From the NCBI GenBank assembly GCA_947378425.1, contig CANCJV010000001.1, positions 95,626 to 159,625 on the forward strand: a stretch of 64,000 bases of DNA. The letters are read 5' to 3'. Source of the stretch: Synechococcaceae cyanobacterium (GTDB lineage Bacteria > Cyanobacteriota > Cyanobacteriia > PCC-6307 > Cyanobiaceae). The position numbers were made by a program, and so were the translations under genes. Under the pieces are notes generated by a model. The model had not been told where the DNA came from. It worked only from the letters and a program-made list of their open reading frames with translations, and did not search any database. Shown here piece after piece: positions 8,773 to 18,331 of the stretch. Numbering within the stretch: the stretch's first letter is position 1; each line of letters begins with the position of its first letter.

Positions 8773-10797
8773 ATGACAAGTCAGAACGGTCAAGGTCAGA
8801 CAGCTCAAACGAAACAGCCTTGCCTGAGGGTGATTCCCCTTGGCGGCCTGCACGAGATTGGCAAGAACACCTGTGTTTTTGAATACGGCGACGACCTGAT
8901 GTTGGTCGACGCCGGCCTTGCCTTCCCCAGCGATGGCATGCATGGCGTCAACGTGGTGATGCCTGACACCAGCTATCTGCGCGAGAATCAGAAGCGAATC
9001 CGCGGCATGGTTGTCACCCATGGCCACGAAGATCACATCGGCGGCATTCCTCACCACCTCAAGAACTTCAATATTCCAATTATCTACGGCCCGCGGCTGG
9101 CGATGTCCATGCTCCAGGGCAAGATGGAGGAGGCGGGTGTCACGGATCGCACCACGATCCAGACCGTCGGCCCCAGGGACGTGGTGCATGTGGGTCAGCA
9201 CTTCAAGGTGGAGTTCATCCGCAACACCCACTCGATGGCCGACAGCTTCTCGCTGGCGATCACCACACCGGTGGGCGTGATTGTGTTCACCGGCGATTTC
9301 AAGTTCGACCACACGCCTGTGGATGGCGAAACCTTCGACATCCAGCGCATGGCCCACTACGGCGAGCAGGGTGTGCTCTGTCTGTTCAGTGACTCCACCA
9401 ACGCTGAGCTGCCCGGGTTTGCACCGCCGGAGCGCTCCGTTTTCCCGAACCTTGATCGCCACATTTCCCAGGCGGAAGGACGGGTGATCATCACCACCTT
9501 CGCCAGCTCGATCCATCGCGTGGCGATGATCCTTGAGCTGGCCATGAAGAATGGCCGCAAGGTGGGTCTGCTGGGCCGCTCCATGCTCAACGTGATCGCC
9601 AAGGCGCGCGAACTGGGCTACATGCGCTGTCCCGATGACCTGTTTGTGCCGATCAAGCAGATCCGCGATCTGCCCGATCGCGAAACCCTGCTGCTGATGA
9701 CCGGCAGTCAGGGCGAGCCCCTGGCGGCCCTGAGCCGGATTTCCCGCGCTGAACATCCCCAGGTGCAGGTGAAGTCCACCGACACGATCATCTTTTCCGC
9801 CAGCCCGATTCCCGGCAACACGATTTCGGTGGTCAACACCATCGACCGGCTGATGATGATGGGCGCCAAGGTGGTCTACGGCAAGGGTGAGGGCATCCAT
9901 GTCTCCGGTCACGGCTTCCAGGAAGACGAGAAGCTGATGTTGGCCCTGGTGCGGCCCAAGTTCTTCGTGCCCGTGCACGGCGAACACCGCATGCTCGTGG
10001 CCCACGCCAAGACGTCCCACTCGATGGGGATTCCCGTCGATCACACCCTGATCATCGACAACGGTGATGTGGTGGAACTCACCCCCGATTCGATTCGCAG
10101 GGGCGAGCCGGTGAAGGCCGGCATCGAATTGCTCGACGCCTCCCGTAACGGCATCGTCGATGCCCGGGTGCTCAAGGAGCGTCAGCAACTGGCTGAAGAT
10201 GGTGTCATCACCCTTCTGGCTGTGATCACCACCGACGGCGTGATGGCAGCGCCGCCCCGGGTGAATCTGCGTGGCGTTGTGACCAGCGCCGATCCCCGCA
10301 AGCTCTCGGTCTGGGCTGAACGGGAAATCGGCTGGGTGCTCGAGAACCGCTGGAACCAGCTGTCGCGCAACACCGGTGGCAAGGCCCCCGACGTCGACTG
10401 GGTGGGGGTACAGCGCGAAGTGGAGGTCGGCCTGCAGCGTCGCCTGCGCCGTGAGCTGCAGGTGGATCCCCTGATCATCTGTCTGGTGCAGCCGGCTCCC
10501 GCCGGCACGCCCGCCTACAAGGGCCGGGCTGACAGCGAGCCCGACACCAGGCCTGCACCCCGCGGTCGCCGCGATGGCGGTGCTCGTGACGGCGGCGGTC
10601 GTGACGGCAGTGTCCGCGACGCCGGCTCCCGCGAGGTTGTGCGCCAGGTTCGCAGCGAGCAGCCTGCCCCTCGCCAGCTGGTGACGGCGGCCGCAACCCC
10701 GGCCCCCGTGGCGGCGGCGAAGGTTGTGGCTGAAGAGTCCGAACCCGAGCTCAGCGGCCGGGTGCGTCGCCGTCGCTCAGCCGCCGTCGCCGGCTGA
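8773..10797 (+). CDS. rnj: Ribonuclease J
   Basis: Metallo-beta-lactamase/beta-CASP nuclease with endo- and 5'-exoribonuclease activity in RNA maturation and decay. The zinc-binding HGHEDH motif is at residues 83-88. The beta-CASP domain and the later SGHGFQEDEK and PVHGEHRM motifs are intact. The core ends near residue 560. The last 110 residues are a disordered Arg/Gly/Ala/Pro-rich tail with four 15-bp repeats and a basic RVRRRRSA end, plausibly an RNA- or partner-binding tail. It lies 65 bp after dapA. Its 3' end overlaps the convergent next gene by 21 bp. Confidence 0.95.
   Translation: MTSQNGQGQTAQTKQPCLRVIPLGGLHEIGKNTCVFEYGDDLMLVDAGLAFPSDGMHGVNVVMPDTSYLRENQKRIRGMVVTHGHEDHIGGIPHHLKNFNIPIIYGPRLAMSMLQGKMEEAGVTDRTTIQTVGPRDVVHVGQHFKVEFIRNTHSMADSFSLAITTPVGVIVFTGDFKFDHTPVDGETFDIQRMAHYGEQGVLCLFSDSTNAELPGFAPPERSVFPNLDRHISQAEGRVIITTFASSIHRVAMILELAMKNGRKVGLLGRSMLNVIAKARELGYMRCPDDLFVPIKQIRDLPDRETLLLMTGSQGEPLAALSRISRAEHPQVQVKSTDTIIFSASPIPGNTISVVNTIDRLMMMGAKVVYGKGEGIHVSGHGFQEDEKLMLALVRPKFFVPVHGEHRMLVAHAKTSHSMGIPVDHTLIIDNGDVVELTPDSIRRGEPVKAGIELLDASRNGIVDARVLKERQQLAEDGVITLLAVITTDGVMAAPPRVNLRGVVTSADPRKLSVWAEREIGWVLENRWNQLSRNTGGKAPDVDWVGVQREVEVGLQRRLRRELQVDPLIICLVQPAPAGTPAYKGRADSEPDTRPAPRGRRDGGARDGGGRDGSVRDAGSREVVRQVRSEQPAPRQLVTAAATPAPVAAAKVVAEESEPELSGRVRRRRSAAVAG
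10570..10629. repeat. Four 15-bp tandem repeats in the rnj tail
   Basis: Successive units encode RDGGA, RDGGG, RDGSV and RDAGS. They form a short RG-type basic repeat in the disordered C-terminal extension of ribonuclease J. Confidence 0.8.
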
Positions 10798-12123
10798 ATC
10801 GGCACTCACCAACACCTGCAGCAACCCCAGCAGCAGTTCGTGGTCCTCCTCTTTCACCGGGACAGGAGGATTCCTGAACAGCTCGCAGAGCACGTCCGAT
10901 TCTTTCGTGGCGTCGGATGCTGCATTGGGCATGGAGAGCAGGCTCTGGGGTTTGCCCGGAGCTGTGCTCTGCTTGTTGCGAGGGGTGGAATCCGGTTCGA
11001 GCTTTGCCGGGATCGCCTGCGACTCCGGCCAGGCCAGGGGTGTTGGCGTTGCGGCTGCGGCCGCCGGGGCTGCAGTGGCCCCAAGGATGGCAGCACTGGC
11101 GATCGCTGCCGCCGCTGAGAGGCTGGTGCTGGGCAGCTCGACGATCTCGGCGGCGGTCACGGCGATGGGCGATTCCGGCTCCATCACCGTCAGGTCCAGT
11201 TCTTCGGCCAGCCGCGGGTCAGCCTGGTGGACCTCGAACAGTTCCGGTTCATCGACAACCTCCGGGATCAGGGTGACCTCCCGGTCCTTGGGGTGCTCCG
11301 CAGGGGGGCTGGGTTGCGTTGCCGGTGCGAAGGCCTCGCTGGTTGCCGCCCCCGGCTGGGCTTCCACCGCCGCCTTCAGTGCTTCAGGCGACGGAGCCGG
11401 CTCCGCAGGTGCCAGCTCGGTCACCACCGTGGCCCAGGGGGTTGGCGCCGACGCCGATGGTGCGGCGGCAGCGGCCGGGGCTGCCATGGCGCCGGTCGCC
11501 AACCAGGGCATCGCCATGGAGCCGGTGGCTGCTGAAGACGGGGCTGCTGGAGTCGCGGCTGCAGCTTCAGGGCTCTCCGGTGCCAGGGCTGTCACGCGGT
11601 CCAGGGCTGCGGCCCGGTCGGCGTCCGCCGTCACGTTGAGATTCTGGGAGACCAGTGCCGTCCCGCTCAGCTCGCCGGCGTCGGGTTGAAGCGAAGCGGG
11701 TGTCTGGTGTTGGCTCCCTGCCTGGCTCGGGGCTGCCGCGGTTGCTGCGGCCGCTGGCCCTGGTGATGTCCCCTCCTCCGTGCCGGCTGCGATCACCACC
11801 GGGTCCACCTGCTTCGGCAGAGCGCAATGCTGCAGGCCCTGTTCGGCGATCTGGCGCAGGGGCAGCTCAGCGTTGCTGTGGAGCACGTCGCTGTAGAGCT
11901 CCACGGCGACGTCCCGTTCGTTGAAGCCATAGAGATGGGCATGGGCCATCAGCAGTTGCACCCGTTCCTTCAGCCCCACGGGCACGGGGGCACTGGAGCG
12001 GGGGATCTCCCGCAGCAGGTTCTGGCCCTGGTCGATCACCTCGCCCCATTGATCAGCGCAATAGGCCTGCTCGATGGCTGAATAGCGCTCCGTGGGATTG
12101 CTGTGATCAGCAGAGTCAGCCAT
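10777..12123 (-). CDS. Conserved-looking protein of unknown function, helical N-terminus and Ala/Pro-rich remainder
   Basis: Not recognised as a named family. The ATG at 12121-12123 (MADSADHSN) overlaps the tilS stop by 8 bases, arguing for coupling to tilS; another ATG lies three codons upstream. The first 105 residues look like paired amphipathic helices (YSAIEQAYCADQWGEVIDQG, then ERVQLLMAHAHLYG), reminiscent of tetratricopeptide folds. Residues 110-390 are low-complexity Ala/Pro/Glu. The last 45 residues become ordered again (LCELFRNPPVPVKEEDHELL). No signal peptide or membrane segment is seen. The layout suggests a scaffold or regulator with conserved ends joined by a flexible linker, which is inference. 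Confidence 0.7.
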   Translation of the reverse strand: MADSADHSNPTERYSAIEQAYCADQWGEVIDQGQNLLREIPRSSAPVPVGLKERVQLLMAHAHLYGFNERDVAVELYSDVLHSNAELPLRQIAEQGLQHCALPKQVDPVVIAAGTEEGTSPGPAAAATAAAPSQAGSQHQTPASLQPDAGELSGTALVSQNLNVTADADRAAALDRVTALAPESPEAAAATPAAPSSAATGSMAMPWLATGAMAAPAAAAAPSASAPTPWATVVTELAPAEPAPSPEALKAAVEAQPGAATSEAFAPATQPSPPAEHPKDREVTLIPEVVDEPELFEVHQADPRLAEELDLTVMEPESPIAVTAAEIVELPSTSLSAAAAIASAAILGATAAPAAAAATPTPLAWPESQAIPAKLEPDSTPRNKQSTAPGKPQSLLSMPNAASDATKESDVLCELFRNPPVPVKEEDHELLLGLLQVLVSADSAGDGG

Positions 12124-13216
12124 GGCTTTCAACGGCTCGGATCAGTCTCAGTGTGGTCCGATCCCAGACCAGTTGCCAGCGATCCGCCAGGTTGAGCAGG
12201 CCAGGGCCCCGCTCGGGGGCTAGCCGGGCAAGCAGGATCTCAAGGGGCTGACTCTCGAGGCAGCGGCCCGTGTGCCCCGCCAGCCAGTGCTGCAGCAGCC
12301 GTCCTTGTCCCGCCGCCGACAGCGCCAGCAGGCCTGGTCGCACCAGCGTCAGCCCAACTGGATCGCTGGCGTCGCGGAGGGCGACCAGGGCCAGATCCAG
12401 CACCTCACGCTGCTGTTCCAGTTCCGCCGCCAACCGTTCCGCCTGGGCGCTGATGCGCAGGCTGGCCCCTGGATGCAGGGCTTCCAACACCGGCAGCACC
12501 GCCGTGCGCACCCGGTTGCGGCTGAGCCGTTCGTCGTCATTGCTGGGGTCCTGCCAGATCGGCAGCCCCTGTTGCCGGCAGATTTGCGCCGTATCAGCCC
12601 GGGAAAAGAGCAACAGCGGCCGCACCAGCAGCAAGCTGGGCTCGCTTTGCGGCTCGTCAGTCTGTCGCTGGCCGGCGGGGCAGGACAGCGGGCGGCTGGC
12701 CCTGAGGCTGGCGAGGCCGCGCCGATGGCTGCCGCGGGCCAGATTCAGCAGCACGGTTTCGGCCCGGTCGCTGGCGGTGTGGGCGGTGAGCACCCGGCGG
12801 CAGCCTTGCCGCAGCGCCTCCCGCGCCAGGCATTCGTAGCGCCACTGGCGGCCGATCGCTTCGCGATTGCCAGTGCCCTCGGCGGCACCGTCGCTGACCG
12901 GGGCCCGCTCGCCCTGCAGGGCCAGGCCCTGGGCCTGGGCCCAGCTCGCCAGCTCCTGAGCCTGGCGGCTGCCCTCGGCCCGCCAGCCGTGGTCGCCGTG
13001 CCACAGCCGCAGCGTCCAGTCATGCAGCGGTTGCAGATCCCGCAGCAGGCCCAGCATCGCCATCGAGTCCTGGCCGCCCGAAATCGCCAGCAGCAGGGAA
13101 GCACCCTGGGGCAGCAGCTGGGGATGGCGCCGCAGATGGCGATGCAGCCGGTGATGCTCGGCGCTCCAGCGGGCCGGCTCCCTGCTGGCTTCGGATGGGA
13201 GAATCGGCTCAGCCAT
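12116..13216 (-). CDS. tilS: tRNA(Ile)-lysidine synthase
   Basis: ATP-dependent enzyme that converts C34 of the CAU-anticodon tRNA-Ile to lysidine so it reads AUA. The N-type PP-loop motif SGGQDS lies near residue 46 in LLLAISGGQDSMAMLGLL. LRLWHGDHGWR and SDRAETVLLNLARGS blocks follow, typical of the family. At 366 residues it has the catalytic domain plus a short C-terminal part. The start (ATG, 13214-13216) lies only 14 bp from the start of the divergent ycf23 gene. The 3' end overlaps the downstream unknown gene. Confidence 0.95.
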   Translation of the reverse strand: MAEPILPSEASREPARWSAEHHRLHRHLRRHPQLLPQGASLLLAISGGQDSMAMLGLLRDLQPLHDWTLRLWHGDHGWRAEGSRQAQELASWAQAQGLALQGERAPVSDGAAEGTGNREAIGRQWRYECLAREALRQGCRRVLTAHTASDRAETVLLNLARGSHRRGLASLRASRPLSCPAGQRQTDEPQSEPSLLLVRPLLLFSRADTAQICRQQGLPIWQDPSNDDERLSRNRVRTAVLPVLEALHPGASLRISAQAERLAAELEQQREVLDLALVALRDASDPVGLTLVRPGLLALSAAGQGRLLQHWLAGHTGRCLESQPLEILLARLAPERGPGLLNLADRWQLVWDRTTLRLIRAVESHG

Positions 13217-13230
13217 TCCGCTCGCCGTCG

Positions 13231-14013
13231 ATGACGCGTCTTTCCAGCCTGCCCTCCCCCCTGGCCCGCGCCATCGAGGAACGCCGCCTGCTCAAGGTCA
13301 TCGCTGGCCTGACCAATCATGACGGCCCCTCCGTGCTGGCCATCGCCCGCGCCGCCGCCGCCGGTGGCGCCGATCTGGTCGACATCGCCTGTGATCCAGA
13401 GCTGGTGCGCCAGGTGGCCAAGGCGGCTCCCGGTCTGCCGATCTGCGTCTCCGCTGTCGATCCCGAGCTGTTTCCGGCTGCCGTCGCCGCCGGCGCCCAT
13501 CTGGTGGAGATCGGCAACTTCGATGCCTTCTATGCCCAGGGCCGCATCTTCGAGGCCGCCGAGGTGCTGGCGCTCACCCGCCGCACCCGGGAGCTGTTGC
13601 CCCAGGTGGTGCTTTCGGTGACCGTGCCCCACGTGTTGCCTCTCGATCAGCAGGAACAGCTGGCGCTGGATCTGGTGGCGGCTGGCGCCGATCTGATCCA
13701 GACCGAGGGCGGTACCAGTGCCCGTCCCTTCAGCGCCGGGGTGCTCGGCCTGATCGAGAAGGCCGCCCCCACCCTGGCCGCAGCCCATGCCATCAGCCGT
13801 GCTCTTGCCGCCGCCGAGCTGGCTTGCCCGGTGCTGTGCGCCTCCGGTCTCTCCAGCGCCACCGTGCCCCTGGCCCTGGCGGCCGGAGCCGCCGGCGTCG
13901 GCGTCGGCACGGCCGTGAACCGGCTCAGCGATGAACTGGCGATGGTGGCCGTGGTGCGTGGCCTGCGGGAAGCGATCACCCCGGTGGCCGGCACCGTCGT
14001 CCGCCGCGCCTGA
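13231..14013 (+). CDS. ycf23: Ycf23-family (DUF561) TIM-barrel protein
   Basis: A 260-residue protein matching the cyanobacterial/plastid Ycf23 family: LKVIAGLTNHD near the N-terminus, ADLVDIACDP, LSVTVPHVLPLDQQ, a GADLIQTEGGTS block and a glycine-rich GVGVGTAVN phosphate-binding-like loop. The fold is expected to be a HisA/tryptophan-synthase-like TIM barrel. The enzymatic role is not established. The ATG at 13231 was preferred to one at 13195, which would overlap tilS head-to-head and add 12 non-conserved residues. Confidence 0.88.
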   Translation: MTRLSSLPSPLARAIEERRLLKVIAGLTNHDGPSVLAIARAAAAGGADLVDIACDPELVRQVAKAAPGLPICVSAVDPELFPAAVAAGAHLVEIGNFDAFYAQGRIFEAAEVLALTRRTRELLPQVVLSVTVPHVLPLDQQEQLALDLVAAGADLIQTEGGTSARPFSAGVLGLIEKAAPTLAAAHAISRALAAAELACPVLCASGLSSATVPLALAAGAAGVGVGTAVNRLSDELAMVAVVRGLREAITPVAGTVVRRA

Positions 14014-14183
14014 GCGGCGCGGAGTCAACCCACAGGCGCCCTGGTTGCCTCGTTCGCTGATGGTCTGGTTCGCTGAGGGCCTTTGGGTCGCGTGCTGAGG
14101 CTGGTCACTCCCGAATGCGACAGGTCGTTGAACGTCGGGCTTGCCCTGCCTAGGTTGCTGATCTGAATCCTCACGGCCAAACC

Positions 14184-14612
14184 ATGGGAGCGCTCATCTG
14201 GCTGCTGCAATGGCCCATCCGGGCTCTGATCCTGCTTCTCGTTGCGAGGTTGCCCCTGGGGGTGGAGATGGCCAGCTTCCCGATCGCCCTGCTGTCAGCG
14301 GTTGTGATCGGACTGCTGGGCACGCTGCTGGTCTGGCCGCTCAAGCTTCTGCTGGCGCCGCTCTGGGCAATCACGTCCCTTGGCGGCCTGATCGGGCCGA
14401 TCTCGTTCCTGTTCAACTGGCTGATCACGATCATCCTGTTCGGTCTGGCGGCCTGGCTCATCCAGGGCTTCCAGCTCAAGAACGGACTGGTGAGCGCCGC
14501 CCTGGGCGCCCTGGTTTATAGCGTGCTCAGCTATTTCATCCTCAAGGTGCTGGGCCTGGAAGTGCCCCTCACCAGGGCAGTGGCCCAGATGCTCTCCGGG
14601 TCCGTCGCCTGA
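14184..14612 (+). CDS. Small integral membrane protein, phage-holin family (superfamily IV type)
   Basis: 142 residues, almost entirely hydrophobic, with about four membrane helices (roughly 10-24, 33-58, 76-96 and 100-122). Composition and length match the 4-TMS holin-like proteins common in free-living cyanobacterial genomes, where a lytic role is not implied. The start MGALIWLLQWPIRAL follows the ATG at 14184. It stands alone, is followed by a strong terminator at 14652 and has no phage genes nearby. Function is unknown. Confidence 0.75.
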   Translation: MGALIWLLQWPIRALILLLVARLPLGVEMASFPIALLSAVVIGLLGTLLVWPLKLLLAPLWAITSLGGLIGPISFLFNWLITIILFGLAAWLIQGFQLKNGLVSAALGALVYSVLSYFILKVLGLEVPLTRAVAQMLSGSVA

Positions 14613-14651
14613 TGGGCTGATTCGCCTGATCGGCTCCCGGCGTTCCCAATC

Positions 14652-14691
14652 CCCCTGTCGGCCCTGCATCGGGCTGGCAGGGGTTTTGTTT
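14652..14691 (+). terminator. Rho-independent terminator after the holin-like gene
   Basis: A 13-bp stem starting CCCCTGTCGGCCC and closing GGGCTGGCAGGGG (two G-U pairs) encloses a 6-base loop TGCATC and is followed by TTTTGTTT. It separates the holin-like gene from uvrB. Confidence 0.85.
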
Positions 14692-14815
14692 CGGCTCGGC
14701 CTGGCCCGTGGTCGCCGCCGGCCTGCGGGTTCGAGTTGCCCAGGGGCAGCGGCAAGGGCGGTCTGGCGGTTCTCCTCCGCCTCGCAATCCGGGCCTGCGG
14801 CCCCAGAATGGGCGG

Positions 14816-16819
14816 ATGCTTTTTCAGCTCCACGCCCCCTACGAACCCAAGGGAGATCAGCCCACCGCCATCGAGACCCTGGTGGCTGGGGTCGATGCAG
14901 GCGATCCCTATCAGACCCTGCTCGGCGCCACCGGCACCGGCAAGACCTTCTCGATTGCCAATGTGATCGCCCGCACCGGTCGGCCGACCCTGGTGCTGGC
15001 CCATAACAAGACCCTGGCGGCCCAGCTGTGCAATGAGCTGCGTGAGTTTTTCCCGAATAACGCGGTTGAATATTTCATCTCCTATTACGACTATTACCAG
15101 CCAGAGGCCTATGTGCCGGTCTCTGATACTTATATCGCCAAGACAGCTTCGATCAATGAAGAGATCGACATGCTGCGGCACTCGGCCACCCGCTCTCTGT
15201 TCGAGCGGCGCGATGTGATTGTGGTGGCCTCGATCAGCTGCATCTACGGCCTGGGTATCCCTTCGGAATATCTCAAGGCGGCGGTCAAGTTTCAGGTCGG
15301 CGAAAGTCTCGATCTGCGTGGTTCCCTGCGGGAGCTGGTGAACAACCAGTACTCCCGCAATGATGTCGAGATCTCCCGGGGTCGCTTCAGGGTGCGGGGG
15401 GATGTGCTCGAAATCGGGCCGGCCTATGAAGATCGGCTGGTGCGAATTGAGTTGTTCGGTGATGAAGTGGAGGCGATCCGCTATGTGGATCCCACCACGG
15501 GCGAGATTCTGCAGAGCCTTGAGTCGATCAACATTTATCCGGCCAAGCACTTCGTCACGCCGAAGGAGCGTCTGCAGGGGGCGATCAAGGAGATCCGGGG
15601 AGAATTGCGCGAACGGCTCGATGTGCTCAACCTCCAGGGCAGGCTGCTCGAGGCCCAGCGGCTGGAGCAGCGCACCACCTATGACCTGGAGATGCTGGAG
15701 CAGGTGGGTTACTGCAACGGCGTCGAGAACTATGCACGTCATCTGGCCGGGCGCGAGGCGGGAACGCCGCCCGAATGCCTGATCGATTACTTCCCCGATG
15801 ACTGGCTGTTGGTGATCGATGAGAGCCATGTCACCTGCTCCCAGTTGCAGGCGATGTACAACGGCGACCAGAGCCGCAAGCAGGTGCTGATCGAGCACGG
15901 TTTCCGTCTGCCCAGTGCTGCTGACAACCGGCCGCTCAAGGGGGAGGAGTTCTGGCAGAAAGCCAAGCAGACGATCTTTGTCAGCGCTACCCCCGGATCC
16001 TGGGAATTGGCCCAGAGCGAGGGACACGTGGCCGAGCAGGTGATCCGCCCCACCGGGGTGCTGGATCCGATCGTGGAGGTGCGGCCCAGCGATGGCCAGG
16101 TGGTCGATCTGCTCGGTGAGATCCGGCTGCGGGCGGATCGCCAGGAGCGGGTGCTGGTGACCACCCTGACCAAGCGCATGGCCGAAGACCTCAGCGATTA
16201 TCTGGCCGAGAATGGCGTGAAGGTTCGCTATCTGCACTCCGAGATCCATTCGATCGAACGCATCGAGATCCTTCAGGATCTCCGCAATGGCGAATACGAC
16301 GTGCTGGTTGGTGTCAACCTGCTGCGCGAAGGACTGGATCTGCCGGAGGTCTCCCTGGTGGCCATTCTGGATGCGGACAAGGAGGGCTTCCTGCGGGCTG
16401 AGCGCTCCCTGATTCAGACCATCGGTCGAGCCGCCCGCCATGTGGATGGCAAGGCCCTGCTCTATGCCGACAATCTCACCGATTCGATGGCCAGGGCCAT
16501 TTCCGAAACCGAGCGGCGCCGTGCCATTCAGCACGCCTACAACCTGCGCCATGGCATCACGCCGTCCCCCGCCGGCAAGCGTGCCGGCAATTCAATCCTC
16601 ACCTTCTTGGAGACATCGCGGCGGCTCAATGATGATCAGCTGGATCAGGCCGTTGAGCAGGCTGAGCACAATGAAGTGTCGCTCGATGCCCTGCCGGAGC
16701 TGATCAGCCAGCTGGAGGACAAGATGAAGAGCGCCGCCAAGAATCTCGAGTTCGAGGAGGCGGCCAACCTGCGCGATCGCATCAAGAATCTGCGCCAAAA
16801 GTTGGTGGGCAGGGCCTGA
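14816..16819 (+). CDS. uvrB: Excinuclease ABC subunit B
   Basis: DNA-damage verification helicase of nucleotide excision repair. The protein begins [19 protein letters not shown] at the ATG 14816; 36 codons open upstream do not resemble the family. Walker A GATGTGKT, the beta-hairpin region [18 protein letters not shown] and the helicase motifs ([15 protein letters not shown] and QTIGRAAR) are intact. The C-terminal UVR motif for UvrA/UvrC contact lies in [16 protein letters not shown]. Length (667) is normal. It is transcribed alone, convergent with the GT-like gene. Confidence 0.98.
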   Translation: MLFQLHAPYEPKGDQPTAIETLVAGVDAGDPYQTLLGATGTGKTFSIANVIARTGRPTLVLAHNKTLAAQLCNELREFFPNNAVEYFISYYDYYQPEAYVPVSDTYIAKTASINEEIDMLRHSATRSLFERRDVIVVASISCIYGLGIPSEYLKAAVKFQVGESLDLRGSLRELVNNQYSRNDVEISRGRFRVRGDVLEIGPAYEDRLVRIELFGDEVEAIRYVDPTTGEILQSLESINIYPAKHFVTPKERLQGAIKEIRGELRERLDVLNLQGRLLEAQRLEQRTTYDLEMLEQVGYCNGVENYARHLAGREAGTPPECLIDYFPDDWLLVIDESHVTCSQLQAMYNGDQSRKQVLIEHGFRLPSAADNRPLKGEEFWQKAKQTIFVSATPGSWELAQSEGHVAEQVIRPTGVLDPIVEVRPSDGQVVDLLGEIRLRADRQERVLVTTLTKRMAEDLSDYLAENGVKVRYLHSEIHSIERIEILQDLRNGEYDVLVGVNLLREGLDLPEVSLVAILDADKEGFLRAERSLIQTIGRAARHVDGKALLYADNLTDSMARAISETERRRAIQHAYNLRHGITPSPAGKRAGNSILTFLETSRRLNDDQLDQAVEQAEHNEVSLDALPELISQLEDKMKSAAKNLEFEEAANLRDRIKNLRQKLVGRA

Positions 16820-17266
16820 CGCTGTCCGTCGGGGAGTGGCCCGAGGGTTGGCTGCAGGCGGTTCAGCCTGTTGTGGACCACCTGTTGGCCACATTCAAGT
16901 TGTCCCAGTTCAAGCCCTCCCGCCATCCTGAGATCAGCTCTGACCAGAGGCCAGCCAGCAGCTTGCTGATGTCGTGCAGCTCCCTGTGGCCTTGCGTCGA
17001 GATTTCCAGTCTTGTCAGCTGGGAGGGTGGTGCGCAGCGTTGCTGGCGCCAGCTCATCCAGGCCGCAGCCTCGTGGATCCAGGGGGTCGAGCTCAAGTTG
17101 TCAGGAAGGTTTCGGCAGATGCTCGGCTCCAGCGGCCGCAGCAGGGCTCTGCGGATAGTTCAAGCCTGTTGATGGCCAAGGCTGCGATCCCTGGGCCGGC
17201 CATCAATGGCTGCGCCCATCACTGTCGAATTGGATTGAGCCTGATCGGGATGGCAAATCCCTGGGT
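16820..17266. other. Intergenic region without a supported gene
   Basis: About 450 bp between convergent uvrB and the GT-like gene. Short open frames exist on both strands but none has family resemblance or a clear ribosome-binding site. No terminator with a U-tract was found. Confidence 0.5.
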
Positions 17267-18220
17267 TCATGGGCCCAGGAACTGAATGCGCCTGGCTTTG
17301 GCCTCAGGCTGCTGGGATGGCTCCGGGCCGCCGTGGACCCTGGTCTGCCACAGGTCTCGAAAGACGGGATGGCCATGTTCCACCGCCAGAAAGCGCCACT
17401 GCGGCAGCGCTGGTTTCAGTACCGGAAAATGGCCCAGCACCGTCAGGGTGGCCGCTGTTTCCATCGGTCCGATGAAGCCCTGGTTCGGCAGCTCCAGTCC
17501 TTTGAGTTGTTGGACCTGAGCACGACTGAGGCAGAAGCTGCCGGAGTGGGGATTGGCGGCCACGTCAAAATGAACTGCCGGGCCGGCGCGCCAGTGACCC
17601 TGCAGCGCGTTGCGGCGAGGGGTCGTGAACCGGCCGATGAAGTCAGGCCGCAGTGGGCCGTCCACCAGCAGCACCCCCACGCCGTCACGATCCAAGCGTT
17701 CATAGCGATGGGGCATCAGCACCATCCGGTGCTCAGCCAGCTCCTGAAACCAGGCCATCTTGTCGAGATAGTGACGGTCGCTGATCACCAGGTCGTCCTC
17801 GAGATAGAGGTTGAGATCCGCCGGTTGCGGGTGATGAATCAGCAGGTCGCGGGCGGCCAGGGCCAGCTGGCGCGGATCGGCCAGGTCGAGGTGGTGGCGG
17901 TGGATCTGCCCGTTGAAATGGTCCAACACCTCATCGAGCTGGTGGCGGCCATCGCTGCAGACATGGATCTCCAGCCGCACGCTCCCGACCGTGTCGGCGT
18001 CCGCCAGGCCGTGGAAATGGTCGATGGTGCTGCGGGCGATTCCCAGCTGCGCCTGCTCGCGGCTGCGCTGCAGATCCAGCAGCGCCGCCAGGCAGCGGCC
18101 CAGGGCGAGGCAGCGGGCCAGTCGGCTCCCTGGCCTCTGGGAGCCGTATCTGCGGTGATCGACGGCTTCCCGGAAGTGATGGGGAATGCAGACGCGGACG
18201 TGGCGTTCCGTGGCGACCAT
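17267..18220 (-). CDS. Glycosyltransferase-like protein of unknown specificity
   Basis: A 317-residue soluble protein with RVCIPHHF near the start and, at about residues 139-144, LYLEDDLVIS, a DxD-like metal-binding motif of GT-A-fold glycosyltransferases. It is followed by DKMAWFQELAEHRMVLMPHRYE and SGSFCLSRAQVQQL. No membrane segment or signal peptide is seen. It lies 111 bp downstream of lysC on the same strand and ends convergent with uvrB. The GT call rests on the acidic motif and fold-like pattern only, so it is tentative. The gene looks real: codon use is like its neighbours and the frame is uninterrupted. Confidence 0.6.
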   Translation of the reverse strand: MVATERHVRVCIPHHFREAVDHRRYGSQRPGSRLARCLALGRCLAALLDLQRSREQAQLGIARSTIDHFHGLADADTVGSVRLEIHVCSDGRHQLDEVLDHFNGQIHRHHLDLADPRQLALAARDLLIHHPQPADLNLYLEDDLVISDRHYLDKMAWFQELAEHRMVLMPHRYERLDRDGVGVLLVDGPLRPDFIGRFTTPRRNALQGHWRAGPAVHFDVAANPHSGSFCLSRAQVQQLKGLELPNQGFIGPMETAATLTVLGHFPVLKPALPQWRFLAVEHGHPVFRDLWQTRVHGGPEPSQQPEAKARRIQFLGP

Positions 18221-18331
18221 CCGCAGAAACCTCCGAAGGGCCCGATCAACGGCAAGGCCCTGATCCTGGACGGTCGCAGGGACAGCGCTCTGATGGTTCC
18301 CTGAGCTGTCGGAGGCTGTTGGTCAGAGCTT

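Noticed and set aside
14184..14612. Holin-like gene as sign of a prophage
   Set aside because: No integrase, capsid, tail or lysis genes are nearby, and such small proteins are common in cyanobacteria.
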